From Methanobacteriota archaeon (GTDB lineage Archaea; Hydrothermarchaeota; Hydrothermarchaeia; Hydrothermarchaeales; JACRDW01): a stretch of 12,649 nt of DNA. Under the pieces are notes generated by a model. It saw only the letters and a program-made list of their open reading frames with translations. It was not told the DNA's origin and did no database searches. Positions 5,561 to 11,737 of this stretch are shown piece after piece; position 1 is the stretch's first letter; each line of letters begins with the position of its first letter. Location: NCBI GenBank assembly GCA_016212785.1, contig JACRDW010000160.1:1-12649 (forward strand), given 5' to 3'. The translations under genes were made by a program, and so were the position numbers.

Positions 5561-6055
5561 TTATTTCCCTTTTCTAATCTTAATCACGTCGCCTATGGTG
5601 AGCTCCCCGGCAGGTGCTCGAGCGCCGGTGATTTTTTCTTCCTCCAGCTCTTCCAGGAGTTGAATATCCAGAGATTTTTCAAGCTTTTTTGCCAGCTCTG
5701 CGGTCGGAACCATCTTCTCTGATTCGAGCCTCGCAATCACAGACATCTTCTCATTTATCAGCTTGCCAAGTTCTTCCTGAGTCAGTCCCCTCCTCTGCCT
5801 CGCATTCCTTATCGCTTCGCCGTAGTTCTCAACGTACTCCATTGCGTGAGCAAGCCGCAATGGTGTTGCGCCTACCTTCGGTATTGTTTTTTCTTCACGT
5901 AATTGAGGGTATTTAAATGCCGCCTGCTTTTTTTGCTCCTGCCGCTTTATTTGAACGCCGAATTTTGAGCATGCAGCGCAGGTGCGCATCTCAGAGCCTT
6001 CGATTTTTACATAAAACGGCTTTTCTATCGTTCTGCCGCAGACTTCGCATTCCAT
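5561..6055 (-). CDS. Archaeal multiprotein-bridging factor 1 (MBF1) homologue
   Basis: A 164-residue protein with an N-terminal zinc ribbon (C3-x2-C6 and C26-x2-C29), a basic lysine- and glutamine-rich linker (about 35-60), and a Cro/C1-type helix-turn-helix at about 78-135. The helix-turn-helix includes Y-G-E-A-I-R-N-A-R, G-L-T-Q-E-E-L-G and S-V-I-A-R-L-E-S-E. This order is the archaeal MBF1 layout. Eukaryotic MBF1 bridges activators to TBP; archaeal MBF1 has been tied to ribosomes and translation, and its exact job is debated. It is divergent from the PAN gene, with the two starts 104 bases apart and a TATA box at 6092-6102. Downstream on the same strand are the hairpin-rich stretch and the mptA-like gene, which may be read from the same promoter. 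Confidence 0.93.
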   Translation of the reverse strand: MECEVCGRTIEKPFYVKIEGSEMRTCAACSKFGVQIKRQEQKKQAAFKYPQLREEKTIPKVGATPLRLAHAMEYVENYGEAIRNARQRRGLTQEELGKLINEKMSVIARLESEKMVPTAELAKKLEKSLDIQLLEELEEEKITGARAPAGELTIGDVIKIRKGK

Positions 6056-6091
6056 AATCCCACTAGAGCCGTCAGAATATTAAGGGGTAAG

Positions 6092-6102
6092 ATATATATA
6101 AG
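6092..6102 (-). promoter_or_regulatory. TATA box for the MBF1 gene
   Basis: The minus strand reads TTATATATAT here, the strongest TATA-like match in the window. It predicts transcription from about 6071, leaving a leader of about 16 bases before the ATG at 6055. The element is nearly symmetric, so it could also fire weakly toward PAN. Confidence 0.6.
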
Positions 6103-6117
6103 CATGTTTTCAAGGAA

Positions 6118-6127
6118 AAATATATTA
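6118..6127 (+). promoter_or_regulatory. TATA box for the PAN gene
   Basis: Reads AAATATATTA after a purine-rich run (AAGGAAA) that suits a TFB recognition element. The predicted start is around 6148, leaving about 12 leader bases that carry the AAGGTG ribosome binding site at 6149-6154, 5 bases before the ATG at 6160. Confidence 0.55.
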
Positions 6128-6159
6128 ATCCAGCGGCAGAATTATAATAAGGTGCCAAA

Positions 6160-7410
6160 ATGATAGAGGAAGCAAAGCCCAAAGAGAGCGAAATGTCCAA
6201 GTATCTGCTGAACAGAGTCAGAGAACTGGAGAGGGAGTATCTTCAGCTGTCGAACGAGAGCAGCAGGCTGAAGAACGGCTACTCTCAGAGGCTTAAATGG
6301 CTGGAAGATAAGAAGCGGATTCTGGAGAATGAAAAAATCCAGCTTGAGAGGGAGGTCAGGCGCCTGAGGAGCGAACTGGAGAGATTGAGGACCATACCCT
6401 TAATCATAGGCACCGTTGTTGACGTTTTGCAGAACGGCAAAGTGGTTGTCAGAAGTTCCACCGGACCTCACTTCATCGTCAACGTTTCTCAGTTCGTGGA
6501 TAAGAACAGCCTAGTCTCGGGTGCTAGAGTTGCGATGAACCAGCAGTCCTTTGCAATCGTTGAAGTGCTGCCGTTTGAAAAAGACCCGGCGATTCTTGCC
6601 ATGGAAATAGAGGAAAAGCCGAAGATGAGCTATAAAGACGTTGGAGGTCTGGCAGAGCAGATAGCAGAAATTAAGGAAACTGTGGAGCTACCACTGCTGC
6701 ATCCCGAGCTGTTTGAGCAGGTGGGCATTGACCCACCGAAGGGAGTGCTGCTGTACGGGCCTCCCGGTACTGGAAAAACCATGCTTGCAAAGGCGGTTGC
6801 CCACGAGACGAACTCTGTTTTTATAAAGCTCATAGGCTCAGAGCTGGTCAGGAAGTATATCGGAGAAGGGGCCAGGCTGGTGAGAGAACTTTTCAAGCTT
6901 GCGAGAGAGAAAGCTCCGAGCATCGTTTTCATAGACGAGGTCGATGCCATAGGAGCCAAAAGGCTTGAATCTGCCACCAGCGGAGACAGAGAGGTTCAGC
7001 GCACATTAATGCAGCTGCTTGCTGAAATGGACGGCTTCAACGCCCGCGGCGATGTGAGAATAATTGCTGCCACGAATCGTCCGGATATAATCGACCCAGC
7101 AATGCTCCGCCCAGGAAGATTCGACAGGCTCATCGAGATTCCCCTGCCAAACGTCGAGGGAAGGGCTGAGATATTCAGGGTTCATACGATAAAAATGAAC
7201 TTAAGCGAGGATATCTCTCCAGAAGCTCTTGCAGCCAGAACAGAAGGCGCAACCGGTGCTGACATCAAGGCGATTTGCACAGAGGCGGGAATGTTCGCAA
7301 TAAGGGAAGGCAGGGGTGCAGTAACTCTGACTGATTTTGAGAAAGCAATAATCAAAGTCATTGGAAAATTCGAGGAAGTTAAGGAAGAAGCAGGCGTGAT
7401 GTACACATAA
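6160..7410 (+). CDS. pan: Proteasome-activating nucleotidase (PAN), AAA+ ATPase
   Basis: The hexameric ATPase cap of the archaeal 20S proteasome; it unfolds substrates and feeds them into the core. Layout over 416 residues: an N-terminal coiled coil (about 13-78, heptad-like and rich in E, K, R and L); an OB domain (about 80-140); then the AAA+ module. In the module are Walker A GPPGTGKT at 200-207, pore loop K-Y-I-G at 232-235, Walker B I-V-F-I-D-E at 255-260, sensor-1 N306 in A-A-T-N-R-P-D, and arginine fingers R317 and R320 in L-R-P-G-R-F-D-R. The protein ends M-Y-T, a valid HbYX motif for docking into the alpha-ring pockets. All catalytic parts are intact and the length is normal. A long perfect hairpin follows the stop. 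No proteasome subunit gene is in the window. Confidence 0.98.
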   Translation: MIEEAKPKESEMSKYLLNRVRELEREYLQLSNESSRLKNGYSQRLKWLEDKKRILENEKIQLEREVRRLRSELERLRTIPLIIGTVVDVLQNGKVVVRSSTGPHFIVNVSQFVDKNSLVSGARVAMNQQSFAIVEVLPFEKDPAILAMEIEEKPKMSYKDVGGLAEQIAEIKETVELPLLHPELFEQVGIDPPKGVLLYGPPGTGKTMLAKAVAHETNSVFIKLIGSELVRKYIGEGARLVRELFKLAREKAPSIVFIDEVDAIGAKRLESATSGDREVQRTLMQLLAEMDGFNARGDVRIIAATNRPDIIDPAMLRPGRFDRLIEIPLPNVEGRAEIFRVHTIKMNLSEDISPEALAARTEGATGADIKAICTEAGMFAIREGRGAVTLTDFEKAIIKVIGKFEEVKEEAGVMYT

Positions 7411-7411
7411 C

Positions 7412-7436
7412 CCTTTTTCTTTAAAAAAGAAAAAGG
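7412..7436 (+). terminator. Hairpin terminator after PAN
   Basis: A perfect 11-bp inverted repeat, CCTTTTTCTTT / AAAGAAAAAGG with a 3-base AAA loop, begins one base after the PAN stop. The left arm gives a T-rich tract on the plus strand, as archaeal termination prefers. The minus-strand tract could serve as a late stop for the convergent DRG gene, whose stop lies about 95 bases away. Confidence 0.65.
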
Positions 7437-7531
7437 TCTATCACCCCAAAAAGAAATTCACATACCTGACACTTGGCTTAGAGAAGTTGATGTTGTTATA
7501 ATTTGTATGTAAATCACAGATTGTCCTGTCT

Positions 7532-8626
7532 TCATTTCCTCGTCACTATCGTCAGCACATCTCCATCTTCTAAAACATGCCCCAATCCCGCTTTCTGTCC
7601 GTTAAACTTTGCTGACTTACCCCAGACCTGCGCATACCTGAAGTTGCGCTGAAAATCTGCATGTATTTTGTCGCATGCGCTGCCGACCGTGAAGCCCCTC
7701 CTGAGAATCATCGGCTCGCTGACGTCTGCTTTTTTGCCCTGCGGTTTTAAATACACTCTTATGAAGTCCAGTTTTTCAAAAATTCTGTCTCTGAGCGTTT
7801 CTAAATTTCTGCCTCTGTCTGCGGAAATTGCTATGTATTCCTTTTTCAGCAGGTTTTGAACCTCTCTCAGATATTCTTCATTCACTAAATCGATTTTGTT
7901 TAAAACTGTTATGGAAGGAAGGTAGAGCCTGTTGCCCGCAACCACGTCGATGAGCTGCTCAAGTGCAATATCTTCCCTTACTACAACGTCCGCGTTGTGT
8001 ATTCTATATTCTCCGAGCACAGCTTTAATCGTAGCTTTGCTCAGCTTTGTAAGTTCAATTGTAGAGCTGATTGATACGCCGCCCTGCGCTTTCCTGACTA
8101 TCTTGACTTCGGGCCGCCTTCCGTTCAGTCTAATTCCCGTATCGTACAGCTCTCTCTCCAGAACTTCTAACTGCTGCAGATTGAAAACGTCTATAAGGAG
8201 AAGAATCAAATCCGCAGACCTTATAACCGAGAGCACTTCTTTTCCCCTGCCCCTTCCAGAAGACGCGCCCCTGATTAATCCCGGCACGTCGAGTATTTGA
8301 ATCTCAGCTCCTCTGTGCTCCATCATTCCGGGAATAACGTTGAGAGTCGTAAAGTCGTATTCCGCAACCGGCGAGGCCGCGTTTGTGAGCTTGTTCAGCA
8401 GCGTTGATTTGCCGACTGAAGGAAAACCAGCCAAAACGACCGTAGCGTCGCCTGTCTTTCTGACGGCGTAGCCCTCGATTCTGCCTTTTGCGCCCCTCTT
8501 CTGCGCTTCTTCCCTGAGCCTTGCGAGCTTTGCTTTCAGCATGCCGATGTGGTGTTCCGTGGCCTTGTTGTAGGGCGTTTTCCTGATTTCCTCCTCTACA
8601 GCCCTTATTTTTTCCTCAATATTCAT
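7532..8626 (-). CDS. DRG-family GTP-binding protein with TGS domain
   Basis: A 364-residue translation-linked GTPase of the developmentally regulated GTP-binding (DRG/Rbg, Obg-like) family, which associates with ribosomes in eukaryotes. The order is typical: an N-terminal helical region (1-60); the G domain with G1 G-F-P-S-V-G-K-S at 67-74, the G2 Thr in D-F-T-T at 91-94, G3 D113-V-P-G116 followed by L-I-R-G-A, and G4 N243-K-I-D246; an inserted S5D2L-like segment at about 170-235; S-A-D (268-270) for G5; and a C-terminal TGS domain from about 289 to 363 ending in D-G-D-V-L-T-I-V. All GTP-binding motifs are intact. GAGGAG just upstream of the ATG supports the start. It is convergent with PAN and divergent from the flavin-binding gene. 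No partner DFRP-type gene is next to it. Confidence 0.95.
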   Translation of the reverse strand: MNIEEKIRAVEEEIRKTPYNKATEHHIGMLKAKLARLREEAQKRGAKGRIEGYAVRKTGDATVVLAGFPSVGKSTLLNKLTNAASPVAEYDFTTLNVIPGMMEHRGAEIQILDVPGLIRGASSGRGRGKEVLSVIRSADLILLLIDVFNLQQLEVLERELYDTGIRLNGRRPEVKIVRKAQGGVSISSTIELTKLSKATIKAVLGEYRIHNADVVVREDIALEQLIDVVAGNRLYLPSITVLNKIDLVNEEYLREVQNLLKKEYIAISADRGRNLETLRDRIFEKLDFIRVYLKPQGKKADVSEPMILRRGFTVGSACDKIHADFQRNFRYAQVWGKSAKFNGQKAGLGHVLEDGDVLTIVTRK

Positions 8627-8792
8627 GCGCCCGCTCCTCTTCCTTTATTGCCCAGATGGAGTGCCGATTAACAATTTCTCTGCTAGGTTCATACTTTAGT
8701 ATTTAAAATGGAAAGCATATTATGTTTTCGCTTTCATGAAGTAGCTGTCATCTACGAAAGATTATTTAACAATCAACGAGTAGTGGGTAGCT
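8627..8792. promoter_or_regulatory. Divergent promoter region between the DRG and flavin-protein genes
   Basis: No gene is seen here. For the plus-strand gene, CGAAAG (8755-8760) followed by ATTATTTAA (8761-8769) looks like a TFB element plus TATA box; it predicts a start near 8791, two bases before the ATG at 8793, so a leaderless message. For the DRG gene, TTTAAATA on the minus strand (8700-8707) is the best candidate and would leave a leader of about 50 bases. An inverted repeat ATACT/AGTAT with a 2-base spacer (8691-8702) overlaps it and could be a regulator site. Confidence 0.4.
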
Positions 8793-9209
8793 ATGGAAAC
8801 AGGCGAGGAGATTCTGAACTTCTTCAGTAACTCCTGCGAAGCAGGGAAACCGCTGGTTTGGATTGCGACCACTTATAGGGGTGAGCCGCACGTGGTTCCA
8901 GTTTGCTTCGTTAAGCCGGTAGGCAGTGATAAAGTGCTGATTGCGAACAACTTCGTGGCAAAGACTGTGAAGAATATCCTGCGAGGCTCCAAGGTTGCGC
9001 TGGGCGCGGTTAAGTTCGCAGACGGCTACGTCGGTTACATGCTCAAGGGCAGGGCTGAGGTACTGGAGAGCGGAGAGCTGTTTGAAAGCATAAAAAGGCT
9101 CGTCGAAGAAAAGACCAAGGGTAAAAGAAAGCCCGTGAGCGCGATTTTAGTGCACATCGAGAAAATTTACTCGCTAAAGCCGGGCGTGGAGAGGAAGAGA
9201 ATATCGTGA
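8793..9209 (+). CDS. Small pyridoxamine 5'-phosphate oxidase-like, FMN-binding split-barrel protein
   Basis: A 138-residue single-domain protein. The N-terminal helix (E-E-I-L-N-F-F) leads into a strand W-I-A-T-T, then R-G-E-P-H-V-V-P-V near 29-37, which is the family's signature of a substrate-facing turn followed by P-x-x-x-P-V. N-x-x-A-K-T-V-K-N-I near 53-62 is the usual phosphate-binding block for FMN, and L-K-G-R-A-E-V-L near 84-91 is the family's core strand. Such proteins bind FMN, or F420 in related groups, and most have no assigned substrate. It has none of the extra C-terminal part of true PdxH, so vitamin B6 synthesis should not be inferred. It stands alone between divergent and convergent neighbours. 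The flavin is inferred from family, not seen. Confidence 0.83.
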   Translation: METGEEILNFFSNSCEAGKPLVWIATTYRGEPHVVPVCFVKPVGSDKVLIANNFVAKTVKNILRGSKVALGAVKFADGYVGYMLKGRAEVLESGELFESIKRLVEEKTKGKRKPVSAILVHIEKIYSLKPGVERKRIS

Positions 9210-9237
9210 GCATCAATTTTTATTCGCGATTGATGCT
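9209..9237. terminator. Shared bidirectional terminator hairpin
   Basis: A perfect 9-bp inverted repeat, AGCATCAAT (9209-9217) / ATTGATGCT (9229-9237) with an 11-base T-rich loop, fills the 26-base gap between two converging genes. Each arm overlaps one of the stop codons (TGA 9207-9209 on plus, TAG 9236-9238 on minus). Its placement suggests it ends or protects both transcripts. Confidence 0.6.
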
Positions 9238-10396
9238 ACTCCCTCAAAAATTCCTCCACGCCGCGTTTGATTTCTTCCGCGCTCAGCGGAATGTTTGGTA
9301 GTTCAGCATTTCCGGGCTCTGCAACCGCGTGGATGAAATTTGGTCCCGAGCCAAGATTTTCAAAGGCTGCGAGCAGCTCCGATTTTGCTGCAACCTTGCA
9401 AGTGTTCCTGATTCCAAATCCCCGCGCCACGAGTTCCAAATCCACTGAGCGCGCCGTTGCGGTGGGCTGGTTTCCAGTGCTTCCGTAGGCTGCGTTGTCT
9501 ATTGCGAGAATCGTGAGATTCTTGGGCGCGGTCTGCGCAATGGTTGCAAGAGTTCCTGGATTCATGAGCAGGCTGCCGTCGCCGTCGATGGCGACTACCT
9601 GCTTCTTCGTGTTGAGCGCAATGCCCAGAGCGATGGGCGACGTCATGCCCATGCTTCCCAGCATATAAAAATTGGAGCGCTGGTGCTTCACGCTGTAAAG
9701 CTCCTTGCAGGGGAAGCCGAGATTGCAAACAACTGCCTTGCCTTCTAGGTAAGGCGCCGCAATTTTCAGCATCTGAAAGCGGGTAAGCCTTGGCTGAACT
9801 TTCCTAGTTCTTGCAGCAGTTGAGCTGATTCTCCTTTTTTCATGTACTTCTTTGCCCTTCAGCCTGCTTCCCTCCCAGACTTTCGGGCTGAAGAGCACTG
9901 CTCGAATCTCGCTGTTCTCATAAGCTTCCCGAAGCGTATGCTCAATCAAGGAAAGATGCTCCGGCTCGTGGACTTCCTCGTACTTTATGTCTAGGGCGCT
10001 GAGAATTCGAGGCGCGTAATAGCCCATAGCCTTCTGCGCTTCTATCTTCTCGCCGTAAATGCCGCGCCAGCTTATGAGCAGCACAAGGGGAAGTCGGTAA
10101 TATTTTGTAAGCGAAGCCAGCGCGTTGACCATGTTCCCCAGTCCGGAATTCTGAATTAGCAACGCGGGCTTTGCTCCTGCAAGAGCGGCACCGGCACATA
10201 TGCCCACACCTTCCTCCTCCCGCGTCAATGCTACGTGCTTGAAGTGCTCTGGCAGCGACTCAAGCAACGTCTTGACCTTCTCGCAGGGCAGCGAAGCGAC
10301 GAAGCTTACCCCGCTGCTCTTCATCGCCTGAATCACCTGCTCCTCGGGATTTAGATTACCAAGGGAGGTCTCGGAACCGTAGGTTCTGAGATTCAT
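9236..10396 (-). CDS. comDE: Sulfopyruvate decarboxylase, fused ComD-ComE subunits
   Basis: Decarboxylates sulfopyruvate to sulfoacetaldehyde with thiamine diphosphate, a middle step of coenzyme M synthesis. Two halves normally made as separate subunits are joined in this 386-residue chain. The ComD-like half (about 15-175) carries the TPP-activating glutamate region T-R-E-E-E-G-V-G (58-65) and I-Q-N-S-G-L-G-N (81-88). The ComE-like half (about 205-375) has the TPP/Mg motif D271-G-D-G274 with N301 in I-D-N-A-A-Y-G-S-T-G. The linker near 178-203 is basic. The fusion is the form I know from Methanosarcina-type archaea. Its ATG overlaps the cysteate synthase stop as ATGA, so the two are translationally coupled, which also fixes the start despite a somewhat long N-terminal tail. 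The ComD-ComE order in one chain makes a frameshift unlikely. Confidence 0.93.
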   Translation of the reverse strand: MNLRTYGSETSLGNLNPEEQVIQAMKSSGVSFVASLPCEKVKTLLESLPEHFKHVALTREEEGVGICAGAALAGAKPALLIQNSGLGNMVNALASLTKYYRLPLVLLISWRGIYGEKIEAQKAMGYYAPRILSALDIKYEEVHEPEHLSLIEHTLREAYENSEIRAVLFSPKVWEGSRLKGKEVHEKRRISSTAARTRKVQPRLTRFQMLKIAAPYLEGKAVVCNLGFPCKELYSVKHQRSNFYMLGSMGMTSPIALGIALNTKKQVVAIDGDGSLLMNPGTLATIAQTAPKNLTILAIDNAAYGSTGNQPTATARSVDLELVARGFGIRNTCKVAAKSELLAAFENLGSGPNFIHAVAEPGNAELPNIPLSAEEIKRGVEEFLRE

Positions 10397-11634
10397 TTCA
10401 GCGCCTCTACCATCTCCTCCAGACTCGCGTCCTTCGAAATTTCAACACTCCTGATTTCCTGCGTTGCGAAGTCGTCCTTAAGCATTTTTTCTCCCCCGCC
10501 GGTTATGTTGAGCAATGTACTATCGCGCTTTTTGACCTTGCCCGTTTCGACTGCCTTTAAAAGCGAGTCTACAGCAACGCCGGCTGCAGGTACTATGTCT
10601 ATGCCCTCCAAGCTCTCGAAGAGCTCTGCCGCATTTTCTGCTTCCTGGTTGCTAACGGCATACATCTCGCCCTTCGTGGCGCGGAGCGCATCGTATACGC
10701 CACCCTTGACTGCGTAAGGTGGGTATCTGTTGGAGAGCACCCGCGCAATTATCAGCTCAAGAACGTTCGGATTTGCAACGTCTTCTGGAAACAGCTCCCT
10801 CCGCTTCGCCTTCCATGCGCGAACCATGGGAATGAATGGCAGGTTCTGAGAGAGATGCAGCTTTGGAAGCGACCTGCCGAAGCGCCCATCACTGCGCAAT
10901 CGAAGCGCCGCTTCCCAGACTGCTATGCCTCCTGTTCCACTCCCTGCCGCCTGGAAATAGTGCCTTGGCATGCGCTTCATTTTAAGCGCCGCCTCTAATA
11001 AAACTACACCAAGCCCGTCTCTTCTCGCGGCATTTCTCGCCCCGCCCTCGTATACCATTCCCTCAATGGCGCAGAGCTTCTTGGCAACGGCAATTGAATC
11101 GGAGTAATCCCCGTCCCTAACAACCAGAGTTCTAATGTTTTCCGCGCTTTCGATAATCCAGACATCCGGAAGGCAGCGCTTTGGTACCACGAGGACTATT
11201 GGATACTTTATCCTCGAAGCCATGTAGGCGAAAGACTTAGCAGTATTTCCTGCGCTGGCAATGACCAAGCTGCCCATTCCCAGCTCGATTGCGAGCTGCA
11301 GGGTAACCGCTGCCTCGTACTCTTTGAATGTGCAGGTTTTCAGCTTTGCACCGCGCTCCGGCCAGTAGCCGTTGAAGGAAATCCAGAGGTTTTTCAAACC
11401 GAGCTCTTTAGCAAGTTCACTGCTTTTATAAGTCAGCGGAGCGCCGTTGTACTCGCTTGCACCATCAACGGGCAGCCAGTCGTAAAATCTCCAGAGCCCG
11501 GGCAGATTTCTAATCCTGAGCGTTTTGCTGTAATAAATACTCCTCACCAGAGCATCGCAGTGAGAACAGGAGAGGACAAATTTCTCCTTGAGCGTAGAAC
11601 CGCATCCCAAGCATTCTAGAGTATATTTTCCCAT
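10393..11634 (-). CDS. Cysteate synthase (PLP-dependent, threonine-synthase-like)
   Basis: Makes L-cysteate from O-phosphoserine and sulfite; a transaminase then gives sulfopyruvate for ComDE. This fold-type II PLP enzyme of 413 residues has an N-terminal zinc-ribbon-like C8-x2-C11 ... C23-x2-C26, the Schiff-base lysine K104 in T-C-T-F-K-E-Y-E-A, a substrate-carboxylate block A-S-A-G-N-T-A (126-132), and the PLP-phosphate glycine loop G-S-G-T-G-G-I-A (231-238). The F-K-E-Y-E-A context, G-Y-W-P-E-R-G and the coupling to comDE distinguish it from ordinary threonine synthase, to which it is the closest relative and the main alternative. It is the first gene of the operon. A TATA box 25-30 bases before the ATG predicts a leaderless mRNA. 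The aspartate-type aminotransferase for the step in between is not in the window. Confidence 0.9.
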   Translation of the reverse strand: MGKYTLECLGCGSTLKEKFVLSCSHCDALVRSIYYSKTLRIRNLPGLWRFYDWLPVDGASEYNGAPLTYKSSELAKELGLKNLWISFNGYWPERGAKLKTCTFKEYEAAVTLQLAIELGMGSLVIASAGNTAKSFAYMASRIKYPIVLVVPKRCLPDVWIIESAENIRTLVVRDGDYSDSIAVAKKLCAIEGMVYEGGARNAARRDGLGVVLLEAALKMKRMPRHYFQAAGSGTGGIAVWEAALRLRSDGRFGRSLPKLHLSQNLPFIPMVRAWKAKRRELFPEDVANPNVLELIIARVLSNRYPPYAVKGGVYDALRATKGEMYAVSNQEAENAAELFESLEGIDIVPAAGVAVDSLLKAVETGKVKKRDSTLLNITGGGEKMLKDDFATQEIRSVEISKDASLEEMVEALK

Positions 11635-11657
11635 GAATATCCTTAAGCTGCATCTGT

Positions 11658-11665
11658 ATTATAAA
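11658..11665 (-). promoter_or_regulatory. TATA box of the cysteate synthase-comDE operon
   Basis: The minus strand reads TTTATAAT after AAATT. The expected transcription start, about 25 bases on, falls at 11634-11636, essentially on the first base of the ATG. No ribosome binding site is visible, so the coenzyme M operon is probably translated from a leaderless message. Confidence 0.55.
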
Positions 11666-11699
11666 AATTTTTCCCAGCTAGGCAATTTATCTTCCTTAA

Positions 11700-11735
11700 A
11701 GTATAAATACAACATATATGCTATACTATTGTATA
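11700..11735 (+). promoter_or_regulatory. TATA box and overlapping inverted repeats for the binding-protein-like gene
   Basis: GTATAAATAC (11701-11710) is both a strong TATA box and a small palindrome. It predicts transcription from about 11731, giving a leaderless or nearly leaderless message for the ATG at 11738. A second inverted repeat, TATAC/GTATA with a 4-base spacer (11722-11735), covers the expected start site, so a bound repressor would block transcription. The shared GTATA/TATAC words suggest one regulator with two sites; that is inference. Confidence 0.5.
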
Positions 11736-11737
11736 AT

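Noticed and set aside
5383..7534. Identical 12-base word GTCCTGTCTTCA at 5383-5394 and 7523-7534, both in or beside non-coding DNA
   Set aside because: In a window of this size several repeated 12-mers are expected by chance, and the flanks do not match.
9360..9728. Arginine- and histidine-rich minus-strand frame inside comDE
   Set aside because: It is an alternate frame of the conserved ComE domain, and its skewed composition is a by-product of the real codons.
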